Notes under the pieces: model-generated
Told to the model about the DNA's origin: nothing
Seen by the model: the letters and a program-made list of their open reading frames with translations, nothing else
Database searches by the model: none
Shown: piece after piece, positions 1 through 13,992 of the stretch
Layout: each line of letters starts with the position of its first letter
Numbering within the stretch: the stretch's first letter is position 1
Translations under genes and position numbers: made by a program
Source of the DNA: Oxyruncus cristatus
Lineage: Eukaryota; Chordata; Aves; Passeriformes; Cotingidae
Direction of reading: 5' to 3'
Length of the DNA stretch: 64,000 nucleotides
Assembly: GCA_013399855.1 (NCBI GenBank)
Contig: VXAY01002465.1
Span: forward strand, 702,685-766,684

Positions 1-1861
1 AGAATTTCAAGAAGTAAAATACAAGAACATTTCCATTTGTCTTCTGCTGACATATTTTGTTTGCAGGATTGTGGCTGACAGGACCTTTGTGGCTCATCAG
101 TGTCCTTGTTTTGATCACCCGTGTTCTCCACAGAACTGGTTTCTGTTCTAAAGGAAAATAAAAGGGTTGCTGTATCTATTATACTGTATATTGGTAGTAA
201 AACAGGGATCTTGACCTATGCATAATGTGCAAATCTGCAGGTAGTGGTTAGAAAATGTCTGCCAGTGTTTAGCAATGTTTGTCACAATACAGGGAATTAC
301 AAAGGCAATTGGTAGGCTGGAATTCCTCTCACATGGGCTGCTTGCTTGCATCTTAACGAGATACTTTCACGTTAGGCCAAGAAATGCAGGTCAAAGAATC
401 CGGTCAAAATCTGGTAATTTTGCCTCTCTGTACTGCTGTTCATCCCCAGGAAATTCGGTTTGAGTGAGTGAATATGGACCGTTTGTTAATTACCAATATT
501 ATTTGTGCAGGGAGAAGCAAATTAACCTTTACTTGGAAAAATACCTCACCGCAGTGTCTAAGTATTAAATCAGTGAAAGGTTTGTTATTTGTGTTGATAT
601 CTCACTGTGTTTTGCAAAGTTCAAGAGAATAATATTTCAATGTCATATTCCTTTGGGTATGATGATTGCACTAGTTAAAATTTCCTGTAAATTGAAATGT
701 TACTTTTAAGGTCATTATTCTTCATGCATAAGAATGGAAAGAACATGATGCATTTGTAATGGAAAAGAGGATTGCTACGGAAAATGTCAGTGTAAATTGT
801 TCCTCTCGTGTATACAGAGGTTCTGATGTCAAAGGTAAATGTTCTGATATTAAATGGGATTTCTTTAGCTATAGAAAATGTTCCCAGGCTCAGCTATTGT
901 CTTCTGAGTATCAGCCTGTCTGCTTTGGTGCTCAGTTCTGAGAGCCCAGCACGAACATTTATCATGAACAGCAGAGCCAGGAGCGAAGCCAGAGCAAGTG
1001 GCAACACCCTGACTCGCCAAAGGGAATTTTCCTCCTGTTCTTCTTCTCCCATTCAGGTTTTAAATGACCCTTCTGACTTAGTGTGCAGGTGTCCTCCTAA
1101 CCCAGGCACAGGACAAACAACTGGGTGCACTAAATGAGAACAGAAGGTGAGGGCTCTTATGCTGGACTGGGAGGTGGTTCAGCTGATGGTCTTTCTTCAG
1201 CAAAACCTGGAAATGTGTCTGAATGTTTTGAGCCTAATTTTCCTGGGATGGGATGTGACCATGAAAGTGTAGCGGTGCTAAGTTCTCGCTGTGCTGACTG
1301 CCCTAGTTTGATGCCACCATAAATGGGCTGCATCCCGTAACATCCCTGCCTGGAAAGAGGCCCACAGGATCCCACCTGGGTTCACGAGAGCTGCAGCTGA
1401 GCACATTGGAGTGTGAGCTGACAGTGCAGGAAAGGAATCCTGCCAGTGCAGCTGAGTCCAACACAGCCCACACAACAGGAATTATTGCATTGCATGAAAC
1501 ACAGCTTGACCCAGACATTCACCTCTGGGGGGTGAGCACAGCGGGGTGAGACGACATTTTTTAACCTCTGAAAATGTTCTCAAGACCTAGATAAATGTCT
1601 TTCAATTATTCAAGTTTAAACATTAGCTCCTGGACCCCAAACCTTTTTTTCTGCAAAGTTCCTATTAGCATTCTGGGGCGGAAAGGTTGAATTTTGTATT
1701 TGCCTAGTGAGGGTGTGCCAGAGCACACAGCATGTCCAGTATATTGCTGGTCTTCCATGCAAGGAACTTTTTCTAACAATATAAACTCTTAATTCTTCCT
1801 CAAAGAGCAGCTGTTCCATTCCTTTCATCTTTTTTTATTGCCTTGTGTGTACTTTTTCTTG

Positions 1862-1888
1862 TTTGTGTGTGTGTGTGTGTGTGTGTGT
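1862..1888 (+). repeat. (GT)n microsatellite
   Basis: About 12-13 GT units in PPM1E intron 1. Confidence 0.95.
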
Positions 1889-4800
1889 TGGGAGGGGAAG
1901 TTTTAAGGAGAGAAGCTGGACTGAGATCCCAATCGGAGATAATATTCATGCTGCACACTCAGAGTTTATAAAGTAATATAGCAACGTCCCTGTTCCCAAT
2001 AACTTCCACCGTTCTATTTGCTTTATTTTCCTTTAGTGAAGAGTAAACTGCCTTTTTAATAGCCCTATTTATTATACCTTAGAAGAATGCTTCTCCCAAG
2101 TGGCAATAGTTCAGAGCCCACTGTTCTGTATGTGAATTTAGGATGGATGTTTTTTCCCCTTCTGCATCCCTTTACATTCATCTACAGTATAATTTTGCCA
2201 CTTTGCCACCGCCACCCAATGGAATGACATTGTTGCAACTAAGTTTATTCTACCCTGAGTAAATATTATATTAAGATGTGTCACTTAAGAGATGTGTTTA
2301 GCAGTGTTTAACTTTTAAATGGTTAACAGATCAAAATAATGAAAATAAACTGCTCCTGAGTTAAGTATAGGAGGAGGCCCATGAATTTTAAACAACTGGC
2401 CTCAATTATCCTTCCTCCTGTGGTGCTTTCATTCAGATAAGCCTGCAGCAAAGCACTTGGCCTAAAGATGTTCATATGCTGTGGTCTCTCCATGGAAACA
2501 GTCTTAAACCATAGAAAACAATTCCATTTTTAAAAAGGCTGAATCTCCTTTCCAGTTGGCTCCTAAAATAACTTTTAGCTCAGCCTCACACATGCTAATT
2601 GTGAGTTAACCAAGCAAAGGCTGAAGGAAGTTGCTAGAACCGTTTTAAGGGCAAGGTTGGGGATACTTAGGGCTCTCCCTTCAGCTGCCAGTGTGGTCTT
2701 AAAGAATGATCTGTTCCTTCACCACTGAATTTAAATGTTGTAGCCCTTTTGGAAAGCTGAGGATTATGAGCTTTACTAACCTCTTATTGTGGGCTCCTGC
2801 CACTAGTTAACCATTTGCATTCTTTTCCAGATGCAGACATTACAGTTAAGGTTCTTTTTTCGAGCTCTTTTGGCAGCTGCTGGTCGGAACATGAATGACC
2901 TTGTTTGTATTTCCCTGTTCCCTCCAGACAACACCAAATTTTCTCTAGCACATCGGAAAGGGGAAGAACCACCATTTTGGTTTAGTCTTGATTAGCCTGA
3001 GTATTAAGCCCAGCAGACAGTTTCAATGCCTATTAAAATTAAATGTGTATTATAAGTTCCCTTGGAACTGAACACTGGTTCGTTTTGCATCGTTTTCCCC
3101 TCCACAGCTCTTGCATAGTAAATTTGCCTTAAAACGAGATTGTATTTAAGAAAACAAACCAAATTATTCTGACCATATGTCAGGAATACCCAGCACGGTG
3201 TATTTTGCAAACCTGACAGCTTGATCCAAAAGACATAAAAAAGCCCTTATTGCTTTAGTGATTTTGGGTAGTACTTTTGAGTACTATTGTGAACAACCTG
3301 GATATTTCAGTGATCTGCTGATGGCACACAAAGCCCCCACTATTCACGGGGTTGGGAACTGGGACAAAAAGATAAGTCAAGACTTTCCTGGCTGAATTCC
3401 AGGTCCTTTGTGAACTGTCTGAAATGCCAGTACCAAAGGACTAAGATTATGTTGATTCCTTATCACCAAGAGAAACAGCAAATGCCTTACAATTGCTCCA
3501 GTCACGTTGCCATGACGTGACGTTCCTTTGGGGAAATTATGATCTCCTTTTGGAATCACAATTGTTTTGATCTTCGTTTTGAAGGTTCCACCTTATTTTC
3601 GCCCGTTGGTTTCCTCTTTGTTTATGGCCTCTGCTGTACCAGCTCCTGGCAGTCTGCTGTTCCTTTGTGCAGCCATCAGTCTGTTCACCTTTCAGACCCT
3701 CTGTGCCCATTATATCCTCTCTGATCTGGAATGATACTGTTTTCCTCTCGTCCTTTAGCTTTCTGCAAGATGAATGTTTCCAGCAGCCTTCTGCTGCTGA
3801 CTCATTCCTGATCTCTTAACTGACTTTGCTCCCACAAACTGTAATATGTCAACCTGTGAAAATAACTTACTTCAACAGGGAGAATGACCAAGAAAATATA
3901 TGGGTAATTAAATAACTTCTTGTAATTTCCCTTGCTGTTCTCTGCCTGTCAGGTGTCCTCCCCATGAAGCTTAAATATTTACCCTATTTTTACCTGTATT
4001 ATTGCATATATCCAGCCATGGACCTACAGAACACTGCATTTACTCTTCTTTTGGAGATTATTATCCTTTGTTCAGAAGCTGCACAGCTACTTTCCTTCCT
4101 GACAGTTCTGGGCATTTTTTTAATGTTTTTCATCCATGACTTTTCAAACTCATCATTCATCTCCCTGACTATCCCTACTCGCGTGTATTAAATTTTGTCT
4201 CGAGTTATTTCTTAGCATGGGGAAAAATGGGATTCTGCAGTTGATGGATTTACCAAAGAAAGGCTGTATTAAAGCTGGGCACGGGCCTGAGCTTTCTTGA
4301 TTTCCTATCCTGGCCTCTATCATTTCTTCCTCTGCGAAGCTAAGACATAGCAAATAAAATTCCAAAGGGTTTCATGGCTTTGGCTTACACAAATTTTAGC
4401 ATCATTTTCATCTTGTGGGAATATTGTCTCTCTAGTTATTCTGACACACTTAGAACCTCTCAGGAAGATTAAATCACGTTGCTTCCTGTTTTTCTCCCTC
4501 AGCTGCTCTTGTCCTTCTATAACTTCAGTTATACCTGAGAGGGCTGGCTACGTCTGGAAATGACTGTCAGCCTGAAGTACTTGTTGGACCTGGGGTGGAT
4601 GGTAGGTTTGAGTGCTTCATACTTTGGTTCTATTGTACAGGTGTCCTGGTGACAAAACCAGGATGCAGCCAATGCTTTCAGCGGTTGGATGGTGGCAGAA
4701 GGCCCTGCAGGATGAGGATAATCATTTATTTCCATTTAGCAGGTTTTTTCAGTGGTCAGCAACTGAAAACTTCCTCTGACGGGCACGGCAATAATGGAAG

Positions 4801-5185
4801 ATAAAAGCCAGTATGTTCAATTTTGGGTAGTTACTGTAGCTGCTGCTCTGGCCATCTGGAAAAGATGAGAGATTTCAAGTCTGCAGGAGATGAGGAGCCA
4901 GAGAGACAGTGTCTGAACTGAGGCCCCAAATGTCCTGCAGTGTCTCTGCTCTTAAGATGCACTGGCCTGTGAATAGACCACTGAGGAGGTAAGAGGTACC
5001 CTGTACATCTGGAGCTGCCCTGGCAATCGGTGTTTCACTTCCCCGACCAGTGCTTTTCACATGCCCTAACATTTAAAACAAATTGGAAGTATTTCAGGAC
5101 TGTGAGTATACACAGTCTAATCTGTTTAATTGCTGTCTGACAATATGAAATCAGTTCTGAATGTATATCATTCAGTAAAATAATA

Positions 5186-5199
5186 ATTACCATAGCAAC
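5186..5199 (+). promoter_or_regulatory. RFX X-box-like site
   Basis: ATTACCATAGCAAC matches the RFX consensus GTNRCC-N2-RGYAAC at all but the first base. In AT-rich unique sequence of PPM1E intron 1. Confidence 0.3.
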
Positions 5200-8100
5200 A
5201 CACACTACATCTGAAACATAGCTCTTCCCTACAAAAGCCCAGAAACAGAAAGCCTGAACTCTTCACACAGCTCTGAGAGCAATTAGTGAGGTTTCTTCTC
5301 TTCTTTCAAATCACTCCATTTGAAAGAGGCCAACAGATGTCGAAAGGTAAATAACAATCAAATGTTGTTTCTCTACTTCGTCCTTAATTAGGGATAAATC
5401 AGTGCATTGTATCTTTTATGGCAGAGTTTGTAACCGATTCTGTGCTCCAAAGATACAAGTGCAGTAGAGACAGGGGGTCAGCAGGGAGACCATCTGGCTG
5501 GTTCTGAAGTCCTGCTCCCACATGGCCCACAGGAAAATGCATATTTTGGGACCATTTCCCCAGGTGCTTTGGTGCAATTATCCTTCTCCTGGCTCAGAAG
5601 TGGCAGTGAAGCTCCTGACCAGGCGGCCACCAGGGAGTGTTCGCTGCACATTCGAATTTTAAACTGCCTTTCTCGAAATGCAGTGGGTCACATAGAGATG
5701 TGACGGTATTTTATTGTGGCAATCTCACGTTCTTAAAGATGTAGAGACTTCTGCTGAAAAACACTGGAAAGGCACAGGGTGGCTTTCTGTGAATATCCTC
5801 ACAAAATGAGGCAAAATGCTTCAGTTGGAACAATCGCATGAATTTTCCTTTACTTGGGTTTTTCCTCCCCCCCAAAAAAAAGTCCTTTTAGATCCTGATA
5901 AGAACCATGTTTCTATTTCTAAGTTGTGCTTAGAGAATATTAGTGAGTTTGACAGGTATTTGGAGCTAAAGGAGCATGGAATCATTGAGCCCACGTTAAT
6001 TCCAGTAAATTGGTGCAGCTCAGTCTCTTTCTGGGGTAACATTTATGTGAGTATTGCTGGATTTTTGCTTATTCACATACAGGTGTATAAAAAATGAAGA
6101 GTTCAGTGGTTTTAACCACACCATTACTGTCAGCCCAGTTCAGATGCCGGAGTTCAGAGTTCCCAGCCACAAAATGATTTAAAAATTTGGTCTAAGAAAG
6201 AATAAAAAAAAACCCAGCAGTGGTCTTAGGTGTGTGATTTGTTCCCTTCCGTAGTTTGAAATGACAGAACAAGGATGAAGAGACTTTGCCCTGCAGGGAG
6301 TAAAAAGCTCCTGAGCTGGGGGGATGATGGATGGCTGCACTGAAAATGGTTTTCTTTCCAGAATGAATTTAGAAGTCACTGGGTCCATAATGTGAACTTT
6401 GTGGTCTGTTGCCCTTGGGGTTTTTTCGGTGTTTTGTTTTGGTGAGGAAGAGAACCTGTTTTCAAGGATTAGCTTATTTACAGCAGTGCTGACGAGGTGA
6501 GCAGCTGATTTCCTGCCCGTTATTCCATCAGCAGCAGGAATCGTTCACCGGGTGCAGTCAGGACATTTGGCCAAAGCCCCTGTGCTCAAACCATTGAGGA
6601 TTCACTTACAATCTACCTCTTGACTATTTAGGATCGATGGCAAAGCCTCTCTTGCCTCTCACTGTTGATTTACACAAGCAGGTGGTCACTGCTACAAGCA
6701 AAGAAAACTTGTTTCCTTCCTTCTGAGCCAGTGGAAAGGTGCTTTCAGAGCAGGCGCCTGGTGTCCCTCGGGAGGGAAAGTGCCACTTTTCCATGCTCTT
6801 CCCTAATGGATCCATCCTGACCCCTTGCCCCATTTGTTCCACAACACCTGACCAATATGGATTATCCAGGTACATAAGAGCGTTATAGCATCAGCACAAC
6901 TCCTTTGGACCATTTCATTTAGTGTCACCTAATGGGAATTTTAAAGCCCAAATGTGGCTAATTGATTGTATCTGTATAATTGATTGCCATTATTTCTTGA
7001 TGTAGCTTAGCACTGTGTCAGGAAATATATTTAAATTAACTTTTTTATGTGGAAAGGACTATAGACTAAGAGATAATATCAAATTTTACATTATATTCTG
7101 CATGTTCAGTGTAGCTTCATATAAAACAACCAATTTTTAATAAGTAATTTATGTTCAGGGAATGGAATTATTGCTTTGGCTACCTGCTCAAAAATGTATG
7201 AAATGAAAATACAAATGTGGGAGAGGAACAGAGAACTATTTTTCTCCAGATAAATGCAGAATCACGTCCTTTTTCACCACTCTATTGATTACTTCAAACA
7301 GCACGTCTGAAGTTCCTGCATTTTCAGCAAACTGGTTCTTTGTGGGGGTGAAAACACCGCTTCGATAACTCCTTCTGGGTGTTTTTATTCCTTGCCCTGT
7401 TTATTATTTTGTTACAGTGGATTTCGAATTTTTATCTGTGTTTCTCTGGGGAAGAATTTGTAGTTTTCAGTTGCTTAGATGCACAGCAACAACAAAACCT
7501 TTTGGAAGGACTTTTTCCGGGAAGCAGGACCGTGTTTATATTTGCAGTTGAAATCGCTTCTTTATCCGCTTTTCTTTTTCCTATCCTGTGCTTTCTGTGT
7601 TTCCATAACAACAGAAAAACTCTTTCTGTAGTGCCCTAGTATTTTTTCACCAAAATACTTGCTTTGTTTCCCCTCTTTTTTTTGGATTCGTGTCAAAACG
7701 AGTGTAAATTGGAACCAACAGTGGGAGGAACTTCTCTCAGTAAGGAATTCCTAGGTCAGGATTGTTTCTGACTTCCTGTAATCAAAGACATTTTTTCCAG
7801 GGAACATGCCTGCAATCTTCACATTTTCCAGAGGGTTTTTTTTCCTATTATTCCATAAACATATATCATAGCAACTCAATCTCCAGCCAAAGAGCACTGG
7901 GAAGGGTTTGCCAGCATCTCTGGGAGCTCTGACAGGAGGTGATGGCTCAGGACAGACACATAGGCTTAAGAACACACTCTGCTCATTAAATCACATCCTT
8001 AACAATCAGAGTGGCCAGGCCTTGGTATCAGTGTCAGGCTTCAGTGGATGCACCTTTTGGCAATGCTTTCCGATTAAAAAGGCTTAATTTTATTATTTTT

Positions 8101-8869
8101 AACCGCTCTTGTCAGTTTGAAAGCATTAATTTAATTGTGCGTGCGTGTGGATATCTCCAGAGAGATTATTTGTGACGTGAAGGATAGAACACAGAGAAAT
8201 TTCATGGCTTTTCATTGATTTCTTTCCCCCCCAAGCTATCCCCTTTCTACTTTAAATTTATTTAAACCTTAGATTTCTTAAATAGCATTAAATTTATGTG
8301 GCAACTTTGGATTTCAGCCTGAGAATCGTGTAGTAACTGTGAGGAGAGAGCAATACAATCTTTGAGTCACTGAGTTAGAATTTTTCTGTTTGTTTCTTTG
8401 ATATTAAATAATTCATCTGGAAAAATAGTAGTGAAGAGATTTGGTAATGCTCTGGTGTTACTTGGATCCTGCTTGCTAAAGATAACTTTTCAGAACTTCA
8501 GCACACAGGGGATCAGTGTCACTCACGTATTTTGAAGGCTGATAGTCTATAAACGAGCTGGGTACCTGCTGAAAATCCGAGTGTTTTCTATCCTAGTGAG
8601 GCTAATTCAAGGTCAGTCGCTGTTGGCGGAAATCCTCTCTCTGCAATTCCCTGACTTTTGATATCACACGTTAGAAAAATGGAATAGTTGACAGGGAATA
8701 ATCCTGAGTTGAGTTTTTTTGATACCGTTCAAATCAACAGTAACGTTTATCTTCTGCCCCACAGTGTCTGTTCTGGACCATATCTTTAAAAAGGAAAAAA
8801 AAAAAAAAGGTGGTTAATAAACATAAACTTACCAGTCAGCAAGGCAACTGGGAAAACTGTGTTTATAAA

Positions 8870-9106
8870 ATAACGGAGTGGTTTGGGTTGGAAGGGACCT
8901 TGAGGATCATCCAGTCCCACCCCCTGCCATGGGCAGGGACACCTCCCACTAGCCCGGGTTCCTCCAAGCCCCGTCCAACCTGGCCTTGGACACTTCCAGG
9001 GATTGGGGCAGCCACAGCTTCTCTGGGCAACCTGTGCCAGGGCCTCCCCCCCCTCACAGGGAAGAATGTCTTCCCAATATCCAATCTAAACCTACTCTCT
9101 TTTGGT
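8870..9106 (-). mobile_element. CR1 LINE 3' fragment
   Basis: Plus-strand sequence GGTTTGGGTTGGAAGGGACC through CCTGCCATGGGCAGGGACAC to CACAGGGAAGAATGTCTTCC is the reverse complement of the avian CR1 3' region. The octamer tail end is at the left. Confidence 0.9.
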
Positions 9107-12100
9107 ACAGATATATTTTTTTTTTTTTCTGATGTTTGTGCATAGCTCTTGGGTTTCATTTCTTAAACATTCCTCATAAAATTACCAAAATGTTAACCCA
9201 AATGTTTTTATCGGAGCTGAAAGAGCTATGTATACCAAGAGATTTTTGTGGGTGCAGATTCTGGTGCGTGACCAGATGGCAGCACCTGCAAAGTTACAGA
9301 TGTTTGTATCCCTTCGTGCAAAACCCCAGTCCCACTGTGTTTCTAAAGATTGAGTGCTGAGAGTTGCCTTCGAAAAAAACATTGTATTAGCCACAGTAAA
9401 TATAATATGTCTTTTCTAGATAGAGAAATCTGTCATTTTGGAAGGTGATTTGGGAAAATACCTGCTGTGTAGGGAGGTTACTACACAGAAAAGCCAGATC
9501 TTTTTCTCTCTGTTTTGCTTTCCTTTTGTGTGTCAAAGCTATAAACCACACCGTTAAACTGGGAGGGTGCTGAAGTAATTTGCTTTAAGAAAATGTGTTA
9601 AAAGCTTTCTCTGCATGTAGATCTTATTTCATGTGGTGTTGAAAGGTTTCTTTCAGTTCCCCCCAAATTTGGTGTGGTTGCCACTGAAGGCTTGTCCACT
9701 AGGCTTGGGCACTGATCATTACCCCCTTTCTCCATTTTATTTTCCACTTTCACTTGCTTCATTAAGTGTCTCAAGATGAGGATTAAAAAGACGGGTTGGA
9801 GGTCACATCATCCTCGCCAACTTGTAATTATGTCCCTATTATCTCTAAAATCAAGACTGATCTTATTAAGTAAGGAGATTTCTCTCCCACTCCCACGGGC
9901 CTGGTAACCTGATTAACACAAGGTCATTCTCAAATTCTTTAAGGTGCTTGAACTACTTGTTTTTTGCCATATCCTCACAAATATGTTGCTTCCCACCCCG
10001 TGCAAGGAGGTTGCCCGTTCTGTGACACTTCTCCACTTGGCTGGGTGTGTTGGCCTCCCGTCTTAGATCATCAGTACAGAGGCCCTTCAGATGCTGAATC
10101 CTGGAGCAGAAGTGCTCTGCTTTACCCTGTCTGCATCCCAAGGCAGTTTTCTTCCCCAGACGGTTTTATTCTCCATGTTGCTTTTCTTTCTTTCCTTACT
10201 AACCACAGCAAAGCATCCGGCTGCTCCTCAGCTTTGCAGAGTTCAGATCCTGAATTTCAGTTGTTTCTCATCTCTGCTCTTCATCTTTTTTTGTTTGTTT
10301 GTTTGTTTGCTTTGTTCTTTTAGAGAATTGTGGAGAAACCACTGCCTTGAGCCTTTTGGCCTCTCCTTTCTGTGCTGCTTCCTGCCTCGTGTCTAAACCA
10401 GCTTGGAAATCACTCTTAAGCTCAGTACTGTGTCCAATTCTCCAGCACACAATTTAAACCCAGGCCTGAATGAAAGGTCACACTTCAAAGCGTGGAATTC
10501 CTGTCCAAGGGAAGAACAGCAACACCGAGCGTGTTCTCTGATATTTGCTGGGTAATTGAACACTTCTCCCTTCTTCAGGAAGCTCTCCAATAAATTCAGC
10601 TTAGAAAGTGGCAACAGAACCGCTCTCTGCCACTGGGCTGTAAATCTGCTCCTCACCCAAGTCATACTCGCTACTTTTTCAGCATGAACTGGTAAATCTT
10701 AATGTGTTGGGCAATCAACTGGAAGCAAATTAGTAAGAAAAACTTAAGCCTGGTGTTGCCCTTTGTGTTGCAAAACTGTGGCCTTGAGCTGGAGGCGTCT
10801 GTCTGAACACGAAGTGTCCCGGGGTGAAGCACAGGCAATTTACCTGTCTCTGCATGAAATTAGTAATTATTGATCAGGAGCTGCAAGATGAACAGTTCTG
10901 GGCTGTTTTAGGGTTTGTGTAGGTGTCGAATGCATTTACAGTAATTATGTATTTACAGCTAAAATCAGAACTGAGAGAAGAAAAGATACAGGTTCACAAA
11001 ATGTCATGCCCTCCTCCTTCTTGTTTGAAAAATAAAGCAAATATTCTTCTAATCCCCGTGCCCCAGGCATATGTGCAGTTCCTGCCTTTGTATAATGCAC
11101 ACGCTGCATATTCCCAACGTCCCAGTGGAGTCTGTGAGCTATTTTTTGTTTGTGATTCCAGCTCATAAATAACAGGTCTTTTTGGAAGCAGTGGGAGGGA
11201 ATTTTGTAGAAATCCACGTAGCCTTTTGTGCCTCCTTATACTCGGAAAGTCTTTGCACCTCCAGAGCTCGAGGTGGGCAGGGATATGGATTCCACCAGGC
11301 TCTGAAAAGTCACCCCCTGTATGGGTGGGTGATCGGCATTAGGATACACTTCCTTCTTTCCTAATCCTCCCAGGGAACAAACAATTCACTTCAGTAATTC
11401 ACTACAATGATGTTATGTTCTAAATTATGTGCAATAATAACAAATGCATCCTGCATAGTGTAAAGTGGAGTTTTAAAACTTTTCTTCATGCCAATTTTGG
11501 TGCTGCCTGGCTGTGTGATTTCCAGTCTTACAGATGATTTGGGGGCAAGATTAGACGTGGCCTAATTCTGCTGTTATTTGTGTGGGTCTGGAGAAAGCTG
11601 CACGTTCACCACGGGTTTGATTTGCTGCTTTTATTGTGTTAGAAACTTCTGTAGAGAAGAAAGGATAAGAATGGTTGGCTCTTACACGTATTTTCACATG
11701 TATTTGGGCATCACAGCTGAGTGCTGGATGTTCCCAGGTGCCTGACACGGGAAATTGCAACTCAGCTTCTTGGTCTTCTCCTGCATTGGTAAATTTTAGA
11801 CAAATTTAAAGACGAAGGTGGCATCTCCTGATGATGAGATTAAAGGTCTCATTTCTAAAGACTTGTTGTGTCCATGTTGTTCCACCTCCTCTGGGAGGAG
11901 GAGATGTGTCTCACTGGGGGGACTGTGAGACTCTCACTGCTTTTAATCAGATTGTTGCTTAATTTACAACTTTGCCATGTCATATGTGTTTCATACCAGA
12001 GATTATTCAGCTCCTGAGCCTGCTGTCATTATATTAAAAAAGCTTGTTCAAAGGCAGCAAATAAAACACTTTTTCTTCTGAGTGAAAGTCAGATAGACAA

Positions 12101-12161
12101 ATCCAGCTGTTGCATGTAAAAATAGCTACAGATGTCCTCAACAGGAGAAAGGTTTTCACAC

Positions 12162-12175
12162 GTTGTTATAGCAAC
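12162..12175 (+). promoter_or_regulatory. RFX X-box-like site
   Basis: GTTGTTATAGCAAC: inverted halves GTTG and CAAC around a 6-base core; two mismatches to GTNRCC-N2-RGYAAC. Confidence 0.25.
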
Positions 12176-13683
12176 AGAAATTCAGGAGAACTTTAAGATT
12201 AGGTATTGTCTATTTTTTCAAAGTTGCCATTAAAAATACCCATCACAAATAATCTGCTTTTTAAAGAATCACCCACAGATTTAAGAGGGAGAAATTATGC
12301 AGTATAAAATTAATTCCAACTCACAGGTGATGATTTTACATGATATAAAACATGATCCAACTGTTTTTAATAGGTGGTCCAGGGTCAGTTTGAAATGTGC
12401 TTTGTGTTACCTGTATGACATTTTTTAGATCTCTGATCTGGGACATCTGTCACATTCTCCTCTCACTAATTGTTAACACGCACACACACACAAAATGGTA
12501 TAATCACATTTTTCATGCAGATAGTTGTGTTGTGGCTGAAGGTCTGGAAATACCATGAGGAATTTTGTTTTTCAGGACTACTATTCTGACTTGAAAGCAT
12601 AAATATTTCTCCCGTGATTAATGGCCTTTTTTTAACAAGTGTCAAGTCAGCTCATTCTTTGTTTTGCAGCTGCTTTTGCTCTGAGCCCAATTTGTATTCT
12701 GGGTGTTGCCCCACAGCTCCTTTCCCTACGTTCAGTGGATTGACATATGTGGCAACCAGACTAATATTTCATTAGAAAATCTTATCATTCGGAGTTGCTG
12801 CTCATTTGTAGCATAATTTTGTTATGGTTGAGGCCTCTGTGGCTGAAAGTTCCTCTGTCTCCCTCTTTCACCCCATGTTTCTTTGTGCTTTGTTATCTGT
12901 CCTAATTTCATAATAACACAAACAATATTTAAATGGAAATCCACCTCCCAAATGGTGGAACTGACCTGAGGGGCAAATCATTATTCTCTTCATGCCGTTC
13001 CTACTTAACTTCTCTTGCCCTTCTTCCCTCTCCCTTTGAGTGACAATTTAAATATTGAAATCACAAGTTCTTTGGGTCAGGGAGCATTTTCCACGGGGTG
13101 CAGCGGCTTGGAATTCCACTGGAACACAAGTAATGGCAGTCCAGATACTGAGACTTCTCTTACATATCAATGTATTTCTGTACATTTATGGGGGACTGGA
13201 GCCCAGGCATTGAACCGAGTTTGTCCTTTCCTTTGCAGCTCCTTTGCCCCATTCAGCCTTTGCAAAGTGCCTCCAACCCGCTTCCCTTCCCGTGCTCGCT
13301 CACCGGGGTGGAGGTGACAGGAACACTGTCCTGGGAAGTGCTGAGTGGCAAAGATGACACAATTAGGGTCCTTGTCACTGCCACTTGGCACAGTAACACA
13401 CGGAGCTGCAGGAGGAACGAGGCACCGACAGGGAGTTGCTTTGGGGCAGGTGTGGAAGGAAAGAGGGGCACGGGGAAGGTGAGGAGGGGCACGAGAACCA
13501 AGCACTGCCCTGCTGTGTTCATACACGGTCTCATTCCTGTGTGATGACCTTATTTATGGAGCCACCTCAGGAATTTGTAAAAATGGCAACAAAAAAGGCG
13601 ACAAATTCATGCAGAGAATTCCAGTCAAACATCCAAGTGCTGAGCCACTGTAACTGAGACAAGGGGAATCAAAATGTTCCTTA

Positions 13684-13992
13684 GATGTTCCAGTGCCTAA
13701 GGGGGGCTGGAGAGGGACTTTTCCCAAGGGCCTGAAGCTGAAGGAGGGCAGGTTTGGATTAAATATTGGGAAGAAATTGGGAAGAAATTCTTCCCAGTGA
13801 GGGAGGGGAGGCCCTGGCACAGGTTGCCCAGAGAAGCTGTGGCTGCCCCATCCCTGGAATAGTCCAAGGCCAGGTTGGACGGGGCTTGGAGCAATCTGGG
13901 CTAGTGGGAGGTGTCCCTGCCCATGGCAGGGGGTGGAACCAGATGATCTTTGAAGTCCCTTCCAACCCAAACCATTCTGTGATTCTGTGAGT
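13684..13992 (+). mobile_element. CR1 LINE 3' fragment
   Basis: Sense CR1 tail: GAGGCCCTGGCACAGGTTGC, TGTCCCTGCCCATGGCAGGG and a degenerate octamer end (CATTCTGTGATTCTGTGA). It has an 11-12 bp tandem duplication (GGGAAGAAATT twice at about 13768-13790), and relative to the usual CR1 an internal piece before AAGCTGAAG seems to be missing. Confidence 0.9.

Noticed and set aside
9964..10396. Two overlapping plus-strand ORFs of 101-119 codons
   Set aside because: No recognisable motif, T-rich simple stretch at the end, no splice or start context.
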